Shown: positions 33,315 to 42,124 of the stretch, one piece after another | Position numbering within the stretch: position 1 is the stretch's first letter | Layout of the letters: each line of letters begins with the position of its first letter | Origin: Granulosicoccus sp947495035 | GTDB lineage: Bacteria; Pseudomonadota; Gammaproteobacteria; Granulosicoccales; Granulosicoccaceae | DNA: 64,000 nt | Reading direction: 5' to 3' (one strand) | NCBI RefSeq assembly: GCF_050589605.1 | Contig: NZ_JBNGOO010000002.1 | Program-made: the position numbers and the translations under genes | The notes under the pieces: model-generated | The model's database searches: none | What the model saw: the letters and a program-made list of their open reading frames with translations, nothing else | Told to the model about the DNA's origin: nothing

Positions 33315-34337
33315 GTGCGCGATAAACAGGAAGTTGCCACGGACAGGGCAGCCGACTATCGGCGATTCGGGGTCATCGACGGAGAGGCCCGGCAATCCAT
33401 CGCGTTCTTTCTGCCCGATACCTTTGGCATGCTACCCTTCATCGCGGCGGTGGAACCCCTGCGCGCGGCCAATCGATTCAGTGGGCAGGCGCTCTATCAA
33501 TGGACCTTGCTGGGTACCTCGACTGCTGATGCCATTGCCAACAACGGCATGAAACTGGCGGTTGATCGGGAAATCGGCAGTGGCGATCGCTTCGATCGAG
33601 TCATCGTCTGCGGACCGCATGAGCCCTTGTCCTACAAGGACTCCAAGGCTCTGCGTGCCTTGCGACAGTATGCCGCCCAGGGTTCCCGGATTGGTGCGCT
33701 GGATACGGGAAGCTATCTGCTGGCGCAGGCGGACCTGATCCGGCATCGACGCTGTACCATTCACTGGGAAAACATGCCGGGCTTTCGCGAGGCCTTTCCC
33801 CACATTGCCGTCACCAGTGAATTGTTCGAGGAAGACGAGGGCCTGTTCACCTGCGCTGGTGGGACAGCAGCGCTGGACATGATGCTGGCGATCATACGCC
33901 AGGATCATGGCTCGACACTGGCACTGCAGGTGGCCGATCTGTTCATTTCCACGCGGATTCGAGCAGCCACCGATCCGCAGCGGCGCAGCATCGTGGAACG
34001 CTCCGGTATTCATCACGCAGGCCTTGTCAGTTGCATCGAGCTCATGGAAGTCAATCTGGAACAGCCGATTGCCACCAGTGAGCTGGCGGAGATGGTTGGC
34101 CTGTCGTCCCGACAACTGGAGCGTCTGTTTCGCACCTATCTGCAGACAACACCCACTCTCCATTATCAGGCATTGCGCCTGAAGGCCGGGCGTGAGCTGC
34201 TGCGCCAGACAACCTTGAGCGTCATGGACGTTGCCACTGCTGTCGGGTTCGCTTCGGCAGATTATTTTTCCAGACGATTCCGCCGCCAGTTCGGGTGCTC
34301 GCCAACGGAAGCTCGAAGAAGGGATGACAAGGTCTGA
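33315..34337 (+). CDS. GlxA-family AraC-type transcriptional regulator (GbdR/CdhR-like)
   Basis: 340 aa. The N-terminal DJ-1/PfpI-like domain (about 25-205) includes RCTIHWENMPGFREAFP, a signature of regulators of betaine, carnitine and dimethylglycine use. The usual CTG nucleophile-elbow cysteine is replaced: ALDTGSYLLAQADL. A double HTH of AraC type follows (about 230-335) with LAEMVGLSSRQLERLFRTYL and VATAVGFASADYFSRRFRRQFG. The start is GTG. It lies 18 bp after the FAAL-ACP gene and about 300 bp before a dimethylglycine-dehydrogenase-type gene, which is the more likely target. Confidence 0.88.
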   Translation: MRDKQEVATDRAADYRRFGVIDGEARQSIAFFLPDTFGMLPFIAAVEPLRAANRFSGQALYQWTLLGTSTADAIANNGMKLAVDREIGSGDRFDRVIVCGPHEPLSYKDSKALRALRQYAAQGSRIGALDTGSYLLAQADLIRHRRCTIHWENMPGFREAFPHIAVTSELFEEDEGLFTCAGGTAALDMMLAIIRQDHGSTLALQVADLFISTRIRAATDPQRRSIVERSGIHHAGLVSCIELMEVNLEQPIATSELAEMVGLSSRQLERLFRTYLQTTPTLHYQALRLKAGRELLRQTTLSVMDVATAVGFASADYFSRRFRRQFGCSPTEARRRDDKV

Positions 34338-34562
34338 GCTGTGAGCCTGGCAGAGGCTCATTGAGCGATTGGACAGCGTCATCCCCGCGCCCGTGTCGTC
34401 TTGTGTCGCCAAACGGTCGTCTGCCTCCTGTTGGTTGTTCATTGACAGGACGATACTTGAGACACTGCGGCAAGGCGGTACAAGGTTCCACAGATCAGGG
34501 TCGAAACCCTGTCTGTCTCATACCGACACAGCCACAGAGCCACGACATGACATCACCTCGGG

Positions 34563-34578
34563 GTTCACCCCGGTGAAC
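34563..34578. promoter_or_regulatory. Palindrome upstream of the DMGDH-type gene
   Basis: GTTCACC-CC-GGTGAAC is a perfect 7-bp inverted repeat 57 bp before the GTG start, in the 297-bp gap after the GlxA-type regulator. It could be an operator for that regulator or an mRNA hairpin. Nothing else is seen in this gap. Confidence 0.4.
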
Positions 34579-34634
34579 GAACCGCCCAAGGTCCTGTCAT
34601 GCCAGTCCGTGGATAACCAGACAGAGGAATCAGC

Positions 34635-37097
34635 GTGAAATCACAAGCCCGTGTCGTCATTATCGGTGGTGGTGTGGCCGGTACCAGTGCGCTTTATCAT
34701 CTGGCCCAGCGTGGCTGGACCGATTGCATGCTGCTGGAAATGGATGAACTGACCTCCGGATCCACCTGGCATGCAGCCGGCAACATCCCGACGTTTTCCA
34801 GTTCGCGCAACATCATCAAGTTGCAGCATTACAGCACGCAGCTGTACGCCAGGCTGTGTGACGATCCCCTGTATCCGATCAATTATCATCAGACCGGATC
34901 GATTCGTCTGGCACAGACCAGACAACGCATGGAAGAGTTTCGTCATGTCAGCGCCATGGCCAACACCCTGGGGCTGGAGTACGAGATTCTGGATACTGCC
35001 GAAATGAAGGCGCGTCATCCGTTTCTGCAGGATCATGAATTGCTGGGTGCTCTGTGGGACCCCGTGGATGGCGACATCGATCCCAGCCAGTTGACACAGG
35101 CGCTGGCCGCTCATGCACGAAAGGCGGGGGCGAGCATCCACCGCTTCACGCGAGTGACGGGAATCTCGCGCATGGCCAATGGCGAGTGGAAGATTGCAAC
35201 CGACAAGGGGGATGTCATTGCCGAATACGTGGTCAACGCCGGTGGCTATCGTGGGGCAGAAGTGGCTCGACTGGGTGGCAGGTTTCTGCCTCTGGTCACG
35301 ATGGAGCACCAGTATCTGGTCACCGAGTCGATTCCCGAACTCGAAGCCACCGAGGGTCTGTTGCCACTGGTACGTGATCCGGACGATTCCTACTATCTGC
35401 GGCAGGAGAAAACCGGCCTGATTCTGGGGCCCTACGAGATGAAGGCAACGGCACGCTGGAAGGATGGCGGCATTCCCGAGAAGTTTGCCTACGAGTTGTA
35501 CCCGGATGATCTGGACAGACTCGAATGGTATATCGAGAAGGCCTGCGAACGCATGCCAATCCTGGGTAGTGTCGGCGTACAGCGCGTCATCAACGGTCCG
35601 ATCCCGTACACGCCGGATGGAGCTCCCTATATCGGTCCTGCCTTCGGTTTGCCGAATTTCTTTCATGTCACGGGGTTCAGTTTCGGCATCTGTCAGGGCG
35701 GTGGTGCGGGCAAGTCCATTGCCGAATGGATCATCGACGGCAAGCCGGAATGGGATCTGTGGAATCTGGATCCAAGGCGCTATACCGATTATGCCGATCA
35801 GGACTATGTGGTGGATCGGGCCATCGAGCTGTACCAGCATGAATACGCCATCAACTACCCGGTGGAAGAGCGTCCTGCCGGGCGTCCTCGCAAGGTGTCT
35901 CCCTGCTACGACAGGCTGCAGGCCAAGGGTGCCCGCTTCGGTGCGCGCGGCGGTTGGGAGCGGGCAACCTGGTTTGCCCGGGAGCAGGATACGGCCGAAG
36001 AGAGTCCCTCCTACCAGCACGGAGTCTGGTTCGACGCGGTCGGACAGGAGTGTCGCAATGTTCGTGACAATGTGGGCCTACTGGACCTGAGCGGTTTCAG
36101 CCGATTCGAGCTCAAGGGCGAAGGAGCATCCGACTGGCTGAACACCATGATCGCGGGTCGATTGCCCGGTATCGGACGGGTCGGTTTGTCCTATTTCTGT
36201 GCCGAGAGTGGCGGCGTCTGGTCGGAGATGACCGTGACGCGACTGGCCGCGGAACACTACTGGCTGATATCCGCCGCTGCGGCCAAGTGGCATGACTCTC
36301 AATGGCTGACCGATCATCTGCCAGCGCAGGGTGGCATCACCGTGTCCGATATCAGTGACGAGCACGGCACACTGGTGGTGGCCGGACCACGCTCGCGGGA
36401 TGTACTGCAGACGCTGACCGATACCGATCTCTCCAATGAGGCCTTTCGCTGGTTGACGTGTCAGCCATTGGAGCTGGCCGGTATACAGGTGCAGGCCTTG
36501 CGGGTGAACTACGTGGGTGAGCTCGGTTGGGAGTTGCATGTACCGGCAGCCCGTCAGCTGGCCTTGTATGACGCCTTGATGGAGGCGGGGTCGGCGCATG
36601 ACATGCAGGATTTCGGCATGTACGCGATGGAATCCATGCGACTGGAAAAGAGCTACCGTGCCTGGAAAGTGGATCTGGACCACGAGTACTCGCCGCTGCG
36701 CTCGGGGCTGGACCGCTTCGTTGACCTGAACAAGACCTCATTCATCGGCAAGGAGTCACTGCTGCAGGAAGCGGCGGCCGGCTTGCCGGATGTCTTTGCC
36801 ACCTTCGTGCTGGACAAGGCGGACGTTGCCGGTGACGATGCCGAGAGGATCAACGCGACCGATGCGCTGTACGGTTGTCCCGTCCATCGGGGGGATGAGC
36901 TCGTCGGCTACATCACCTCAGGCGGTTTCGGGCATCGCATCGGCCAGAGCCTGGCTCTGGGCTACATCAGACCCGAACTGGCGGTGCCCGGAACGGCGGT
37001 GGAAATCAACGTTCTCGGACACCGGCGATCGGCTACCGTGGTCGCCGAATCACCTTACGACCCCGATAACAAGGCACTGCGCGATCAGGGCCGTTGA
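34635..37097 (+). CDS. Dimethylglycine/sarcosine dehydrogenase-type FAD-GcvT fusion enzyme
   Basis: 820 aa, the size of mitochondrial DMGDH. The N-terminal DAO fold starts VVIIGGGVAGTSALYHLA, with His46 in GSTWHAAGN, the residue that binds FAD covalently in DMGDH/SARDH. An FAO_M middle part follows. The C-terminal ~400 residues are GcvT and GcvT-C domains (GLLDLSGFSRFELKGEGA, YVGELGWELHVP, SYRAWKVDLDHEYSPLRSG), which pass the released one-carbon unit to tetrahydrofolate. It oxidises an N-methylated glycine; which one cannot be fixed from sequence. The start is GTG with AGAGGAA upstream. The GbdR-like regulator just upstream supports a role in betaine-derived C1 use. Confidence 0.9.
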   Translation: MKSQARVVIIGGGVAGTSALYHLAQRGWTDCMLLEMDELTSGSTWHAAGNIPTFSSSRNIIKLQHYSTQLYARLCDDPLYPINYHQTGSIRLAQTRQRMEEFRHVSAMANTLGLEYEILDTAEMKARHPFLQDHELLGALWDPVDGDIDPSQLTQALAAHARKAGASIHRFTRVTGISRMANGEWKIATDKGDVIAEYVVNAGGYRGAEVARLGGRFLPLVTMEHQYLVTESIPELEATEGLLPLVRDPDDSYYLRQEKTGLILGPYEMKATARWKDGGIPEKFAYELYPDDLDRLEWYIEKACERMPILGSVGVQRVINGPIPYTPDGAPYIGPAFGLPNFFHVTGFSFGICQGGGAGKSIAEWIIDGKPEWDLWNLDPRRYTDYADQDYVVDRAIELYQHEYAINYPVEERPAGRPRKVSPCYDRLQAKGARFGARGGWERATWFAREQDTAEESPSYQHGVWFDAVGQECRNVRDNVGLLDLSGFSRFELKGEGASDWLNTMIAGRLPGIGRVGLSYFCAESGGVWSEMTVTRLAAEHYWLISAAAAKWHDSQWLTDHLPAQGGITVSDISDEHGTLVVAGPRSRDVLQTLTDTDLSNEAFRWLTCQPLELAGIQVQALRVNYVGELGWELHVPAARQLALYDALMEAGSAHDMQDFGMYAMESMRLEKSYRAWKVDLDHEYSPLRSGLDRFVDLNKTSFIGKESLLQEAAAGLPDVFATFVLDKADVAGDDAERINATDALYGCPVHRGDELVGYITSGGFGHRIGQSLALGYIRPELAVPGTAVEINVLGHRRSATVVAESPYDPDNKALRDQGR

Positions 37098-37187
37098 CAG
37101 GAGCGTGACTGTGGCGTCAACGGCTGCGTGATCCGTCGCTACAGCCATCTGCATGACCGGGGTAGCACCAGCGTGGCTACTCCGGGC

Positions 37188-38894
37188 TCAGCGTCCCCGA
37201 GCAGCGGCGGTGTCAGTACTTGCTGCCGCCTTTTCAGCCTGTTGCCGAATCTGACTCAGCGTCATCGTGGGGGTGATGGCCTCTGCGCTGATGCACACGT
37301 GGATCAGGGACGGTGTTTCGGCGTCCATGGCCTGTTGCAAGGCCGGCAGGAACTCGGCGTCGTTCCTGACCGTACAACTGAACGCACCATAGGCACGGGC
37401 CAATGCTGCAAAATCCGGATTCTGCAAGGAGGTGGCCGACACTCTGCCGGGAAAGTGTCGTTCCTGATGCATGCGGATGGTGCCGTAAATGCCATTGTCG
37501 ATCAGCAACACGATGATGTTGGCACCTGACTGGACGGCCGTACCGAACTCCTGCATTGTCATCTGGAAGCAGCCGTCACCGGCAAATGCAACCACGGTAC
37601 GCTCGGGCTCGCACAGTTTTGCAGCGATGGCCGCTGGCAGGCCATAGCCCATGGAACCGGAGGTGGGTGCCAGCTGCGAGCCGTAATGGCGAAATTTCCA
37701 GAACCGATGAATCCAGCTGGCGTAGTTGCCGGCACCATTGGTGATGATGGCATCCTCAGGCAGGCTTGCCAGCAGCGACTGCATGACCTTGCCCATCTGC
37801 ACATCGCCGGGAGTGACGATATCGTCAGGTGTTGACCAGGACAGGTAGTCCTGATGCGCGGATTCGACCCGAGCCGAGCGGTCAGCGACGCCAGCTGGAA
37901 TGGATCGGGATTCGAAGGAGGCCACAAATGCCGTCGGACTGGCATGAATGGCCAGGGTCGGTCTGTAGACACGTCCCAGCTCCTCGGCACCGGGGTGTAC
38001 ATGAACCAGCGTCTGCTGCGGACTCGGAATATCCAGCAGGGTGTAATCCTGGGAGGGCATTTCGGACAGGCGAGCACCGATCATGAGCAGCAGGTCGGCT
38101 TCCTCGATGCGTTGACGCAGAGCCGGGTTGATGCCGATGCCGACATCGCCGGCATAATTGCCGTGGGTGTGATCGAACAGCATCTGACGTCTGAACGAGC
38201 AGGCGACAGGCAGTTGCCATTGTTGCGCGAGTCTCTGGAAGCCGAGAACCGCATCCTGGTTCCAGCGCGAACCCCCGAGGATGACCATCGGTCTGAGCGC
38301 ATCCTTAAGCAGGTCGGTCAGTTGCGCCATCTGTTCTTCGCCGGGGCAGGTCTCGATCTGTTGCCAGGGGGCTACCGGCTTTGAACTGGCCAGCTGAGAC
38401 AGCGCGTTCTCCGGCAAGGCCAGCGCTACGGGTCCCGGTCGACCGGAGGTGGCGACATGGAACGCTCGGGAAATCATCTCGTCCATGCGTTCGGCGTCTT
38501 CGATCTCGGCCACCCATTTCACCGACTCACCCAGGAAACGGTGGTAGTTCACTTCCTGAAAGGCTTCGCGTTCCCGGATGCCGGTGTCGATCTGGCCAAT
38601 GAACAGGATCATCGGCGTCGAGTCCTGCAAGGCAACGTGCAAACCGGCGGTGGCATTGGTTGCCCCGGGGCCACGTGTGACAAAACAGATGCCCGGTGTT
38701 GCGGTCAGTTTGCCCCAGGCCTCGGCCATCATGGCAGCTCCGCCTTCCTGGCGGCACAGGGTATTTTCGATACCGCTGTCATACAGCGCATCGAGTACTG
38801 GCAGATAGCTTTCGCCGGGTACACAGAATACGCGTTCCACGCCGTGGTTCTTCAAAGCGTTGACCAGTAGTTGTCCACCTGTTTGACGAGTCAT
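37188..38894 (-). CDS. Thiamine-diphosphate-dependent enzyme (acetolactate-synthase-like)
   Basis: 568 aa. It has the three ThDP domains: an N-terminal Pyr domain with catalytic Glu50 (RQEGGAAMMAEAWG), a central domain, and a C-terminal PP domain with AFAGDGCFQMTMQEFGTAV and LLIDNGIYGTIRMHQERHFPGR. It resembles ALS large-subunit paralogues of unknown catabolic role; the biosynthetic ilvH partner is absent, so biosynthesis of branched-chain amino acids is unlikely. The ATG chosen starts MTRQTGGQLLVNAL, the usual N-terminus; a longer frame lacks conservation. It diverges from a TAXI TRAP system (194-bp gap), suggesting it acts on the imported 2-oxo acid or aldehyde. Confidence 0.85.
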   Translation of the reverse strand: MTRQTGGQLLVNALKNHGVERVFCVPGESYLPVLDALYDSGIENTLCRQEGGAAMMAEAWGKLTATPGICFVTRGPGATNATAGLHVALQDSTPMILFIGQIDTGIREREAFQEVNYHRFLGESVKWVAEIEDAERMDEMISRAFHVATSGRPGPVALALPENALSQLASSKPVAPWQQIETCPGEEQMAQLTDLLKDALRPMVILGGSRWNQDAVLGFQRLAQQWQLPVACSFRRQMLFDHTHGNYAGDVGIGINPALRQRIEEADLLLMIGARLSEMPSQDYTLLDIPSPQQTLVHVHPGAEELGRVYRPTLAIHASPTAFVASFESRSIPAGVADRSARVESAHQDYLSWSTPDDIVTPGDVQMGKVMQSLLASLPEDAIITNGAGNYASWIHRFWKFRHYGSQLAPTSGSMGYGLPAAIAAKLCEPERTVVAFAGDGCFQMTMQEFGTAVQSGANIIVLLIDNGIYGTIRMHQERHFPGRVSATSLQNPDFAALARAYGAFSCTVRNDAEFLPALQQAMDAETPSLIHVCISAEAITPTMTLSQIRQQAEKAAASTDTAAARGR

Positions 38895-39088
38895 GTCGAT
38901 TCCCGTCCGGCCATGCCGGCATACAGTCGTGAGATAGGAAGCAGCAGAGCACGGTGCACTGCCTGATCTGCCATTGTAGACAGACTTGCCGCTCATGTTC
39001 AGACTCGTTCCCATGCATCAAGCCGCAGAGCCACTCGGGTACACTGCGAGATTGCGAAGCGCAACCTTGGAATCACTGGAGAACCCTG

Positions 39089-40042
39089 ATGAAATCGATC
39101 ACCTCAGTATTGACTGGCAGCCTGCTGTTGCTTGCCGCAACTGCAACGCTGGCGGAGACCCGCGTGACCTACAAGTCGGCCAAGACCGGTTCTTCGTACT
39201 ACCAGATGGCGGTGGAGCTGGCGGAGGCCATGAAGAAGGGCAGTGATGGAGACATCAGCGTGACGGTCGAGGAAAGCCAGGGATCCGTGCAGAACGTGAT
39301 GGAGGCCGGCATCCGTCAGGGCAACTATGTATTCACCACGCCGCCGGCGCTGGTCGGGCTGGCGCAGTCCGGCAAGGCCATGTTCGAAGGCAAGCGTCGA
39401 CCCGCCTTCGACGAGATTCGAGCATTGTTCCCGATCCCGTCTCTGACCATGCATTTCGTGGTGGCATCCGACAGTGGTATCGAGGATATTGCCGGTCTGG
39501 CGGGCAAGACGATACTGCTTGGCAAGGGCTCGTTCGGCGCCACCGAAGGGGCAAGGTATCTGACCCTGTTCGGTCTGGAAGGCAAGGTCGAGTTGGCCGA
39601 GGTGGAATTGTCGAACGCCGTGGCGGCGCTGAAGAACGGGCAGATTGACGGTTTCGTGACTGCCGGTTCATGGCCGGCGCCCAATGTCATCGAAGCCGCC
39701 GCCAGCACCGGAGTGCAGGTACTGTCGCTGGATGACGAGCAGATCGGGACAAGCGGTCGAACACGCATGGTCATTCCGGCGGGCACCTACAGTGGGCAGG
39801 AAGAGGATATCGTCACTACCTCGCTACCGGTTGTCGCCTACACCACCACGGGCATGGACGAGGAAACGGCTTATCAGATGACACGAACGTACTGGGAACA
39901 GAAACAGGCGATGAGCGGCACGTCAGCGTGGTGGGGTAGTGTAGATGCTGCCTTGATGGAGAATCTCGGGCAACTGCATGCCGGGGCCGTTCGGTATTAC
40001 GATGAAATCGGCATGGAACTGACTGCAGCACAGAGACCCTGA
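39089..40042 (+). CDS. TAXI-family TRAP transporter solute-binding protein
   Basis: 317 aa. A signal peptide (SITSVLTGSLLLLAATATLA, cleaved before ETRV) leads to VTYKSAKTGSSYYQMAVELA and IRQGNYVFTTPPALVGLAQSGKAMF, typical of TAXI periplasmic receptors. The ATG has GGAGAA 5 bp upstream; a longer reading has no support. It delivers the solute to the fused permease encoded 47 bp downstream. The substrate is unknown; TAXI members bind glutamate-like or other carboxylates. Confidence 0.9.
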   Translation: MKSITSVLTGSLLLLAATATLAETRVTYKSAKTGSSYYQMAVELAEAMKKGSDGDISVTVEESQGSVQNVMEAGIRQGNYVFTTPPALVGLAQSGKAMFEGKRRPAFDEIRALFPIPSLTMHFVVASDSGIEDIAGLAGKTILLGKGSFGATEGARYLTLFGLEGKVELAEVELSNAVAALKNGQIDGFVTAGSWPAPNVIEAAASTGVQVLSLDDEQIGTSGRTRMVIPAGTYSGQEEDIVTTSLPVVAYTTTGMDEETAYQMTRTYWEQKQAMSGTSAWWGSVDAALMENLGQLHAGAVRYYDEIGMELTAAQRP

Positions 40043-40089
40043 TCGACTGAACTGCCGCAGAGGCTACGGACCGGATAAAGGTACATTCC

Positions 40090-41883
40090 ATGATGACTGC
40101 CAGACAAACCGGATGCCGTTTGCCCTGGGCGCTGCTGGGTGCCCTGTCCATAGGCTTCCATCTGTGGCTGGTGTTCAGCGGGCTGATTCCCAATCTGGTC
40201 AGTCGGCCACTGCACATGGCACTCGCCTTGCCCTGGGTGTTTCTGGCTGCATTTCGGCCGGACGTTCCGGACAGGGATGTCTCGCCGCTGAACCGGACCC
40301 TGGGGGTCATGCTGTTTGCCATCTGCCTGCCGGCCTGTCTGTGGATTGTCTGGCAGCACGACACACTCGGTGATCAGTATGGGTTTCTGGAGAATCACTT
40401 CCAGACAGCGATAGCCGCAATTCTGCTGATCGGTGTGCTGGAGATGGCCAGACGCGCCATTGGCTGGCCATTGCCACTGGTGGCATTGCTGGCTCTGCTG
40501 TATGGCTTGCTCGGCCAGTACATTCCCGGAGAATTCGGTCACCCCGGAACACCGCTGAGCAGTTTTCTGGGCACGCTCACCATTGCCGAGGGTGGATTGT
40601 GGGGCAGCCTGACAGGTGTGTCCGTCAGCATCGTTGCCATATTCGTGATCTTCGGTGCGGTTCTCAATGCCGGTGAAGCGGGTCAAGGATTCATGAACCT
40701 GGCCACACGGGCCGCTGGCCGACTCAAGGGGGGGGCGGCCAAGGTCTCGGTGGTCTCATCGGCGTTGTTCGGCTCCATATCCGGCTCGGCATCGGCCAAT
40801 GTCGCCTCCACCGGTACCGTGACCCTGCCAGCCATGACCAGGCTCGGCTACCCCAGGGCGCTGGCAGGAGCCGTGGAGGCTGTCGCCTCATCGGGCGGGC
40901 AGATCATGCCGCCTCTGATGGGGGCCGGAGCCTTCGTCATGGTCGAACTCACCGGTATCAGCTATACCAGCATCATGACAGCGGCCAGCCTCCCCGCGCT
41001 GTTGTATTTTCTGGCCGTCTGGTTCGGAATCAACGGATTTTCCAGGCGTTTCGACCTGCAACCCTTGAGTCGCGAGCAGTTGCCCGACGCGAAACTGGTC
41101 CTGATCACGACCGGTTTCTTTCTGGTGCCTTTCACCACCTTGCTGCTTGGCATGTTTGTCCTGGGGCGAACACCGCAATATGCAGCCTGTCTGGCCATCG
41201 GTGCCGGATTTGTATTGTTGTTTTTCAATGATCGGCTGCGACCGGGTCTGCGCCTGTTTGCGCAGCGGCTCGAATCGCTGTGCATTCAATCGGGTGAGCA
41301 GATTGCCACGATTGCCAGCATCATCCTGTGTGCCTCGATCATCATTGGTGTACTTGGCATCACGGGCCTGGGGGTGAAGCTGACATCGGCCATCCTGTCC
41401 TTGTCTGGCGGGCATCTGGTACCTGCCTTGCTGTTGACGGCGCTGGCTTGTCTCATTCTGGGCATGGAAGTGCCCACAACAGCTGCCTATGTCATTTGCG
41501 TATCCGTTGCCGGGCCTGCATTGACCGAGTTGGGTCTGCCATTGCTCACCACGCATCTGTTCGTGTTCTGGTTCGCCTTGCTGAGTACCATCACACCGCC
41601 GGTTTGCGGTGCGGTGTTCATCGCCGCTGGCATGGTCGGCGAGAACTGGCTGAAGGTTGCCCGCTATGCCATGGCGCTGGGTCTGGGACTCTACCTGATT
41701 CCATTGAGCATGATCAGTCATCCGGGCATTCTCGAGATCGCTACCGCTCCCTGGTCGGCAATCCTGGCCGCAGCACTGGTAGCAGCCGGTCTGGCGGCCA
41801 TCTCCCATGCCATAACCAGCGAGCGTGGAATCCCATTTCGCCTGATGGTGGTTGCGGTCGGGTGTCTGTTGTTGTTCTACTGA
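40090..41883 (+). CDS. TRAP transporter fused permease (4TM-12TM)
   Basis: 597 aa, hydrophobic throughout. The first ~150 residues form the small-subunit-like four helices. The large-subunit part follows, with SALFGSISGSASANVASTGT, AVASSGGQIMPPLMGAGAFV and GMEVPTTAAYVICVSVAGPAL. It is the secondary transporter driven by the sodium or proton gradient that works with the TAXI receptor. AAAGG lies 8 bp before the ATG. A GAGGCTG/CAGCCTC hairpin lies downstream at 41943-41967. Confidence 0.92.
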   Translation: MMTARQTGCRLPWALLGALSIGFHLWLVFSGLIPNLVSRPLHMALALPWVFLAAFRPDVPDRDVSPLNRTLGVMLFAICLPACLWIVWQHDTLGDQYGFLENHFQTAIAAILLIGVLEMARRAIGWPLPLVALLALLYGLLGQYIPGEFGHPGTPLSSFLGTLTIAEGGLWGSLTGVSVSIVAIFVIFGAVLNAGEAGQGFMNLATRAAGRLKGGAAKVSVVSSALFGSISGSASANVASTGTVTLPAMTRLGYPRALAGAVEAVASSGGQIMPPLMGAGAFVMVELTGISYTSIMTAASLPALLYFLAVWFGINGFSRRFDLQPLSREQLPDAKLVLITTGFFLVPFTTLLLGMFVLGRTPQYAACLAIGAGFVLLFFNDRLRPGLRLFAQRLESLCIQSGEQIATIASIILCASIIIGVLGITGLGVKLTSAILSLSGGHLVPALLLTALACLILGMEVPTTAAYVICVSVAGPALTELGLPLLTTHLFVFWFALLSTITPPVCGAVFIAAGMVGENWLKVARYAMALGLGLYLIPLSMISHPGILEIATAPWSAILAAALVAAGLAAISHAITSERGIPFRLMVVAVGCLLLFY

Positions 41884-41942
41884 TCTGTCGGTACGCATGA
41901 GCCAGGTGGCCGTATGCCAGGCCGTCCCCCGGGAGCGTGCCT

Positions 41943-41967
41943 GAGGCTGTGATTGCGCATCAGCCTC
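41943..41967 (+). terminator. Hairpin after the TRAP operon
   Basis: GAGGCTG pairs with CAGCCTC across an 11-nt loop, 60 bp after the permease stop. No T-run follows. The rest of the 241-bp gap before ydgA shows nothing recognisable. Confidence 0.35.
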
Positions 41968-42124
41968 GGCTGTTGCCGGCAGTGTTACATCACAATTCGG
42001 CATTGTCGACTACATCTGCCTGATACAGCAAACGCTACAGGATCAAACACAGAGAGCTCTGCGACGTTCCAGGCGATCTGCTCCATGGCAGCACTCAACG
42101 TTCATTCAGGAATACACTCGTCAA

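Noticed and set aside
34641..36020. Long minus-strand open frame (459 codons) opposite the DMGDH-type gene
   Set aside because: Antisense to a well-supported enzyme; no conserved motif.
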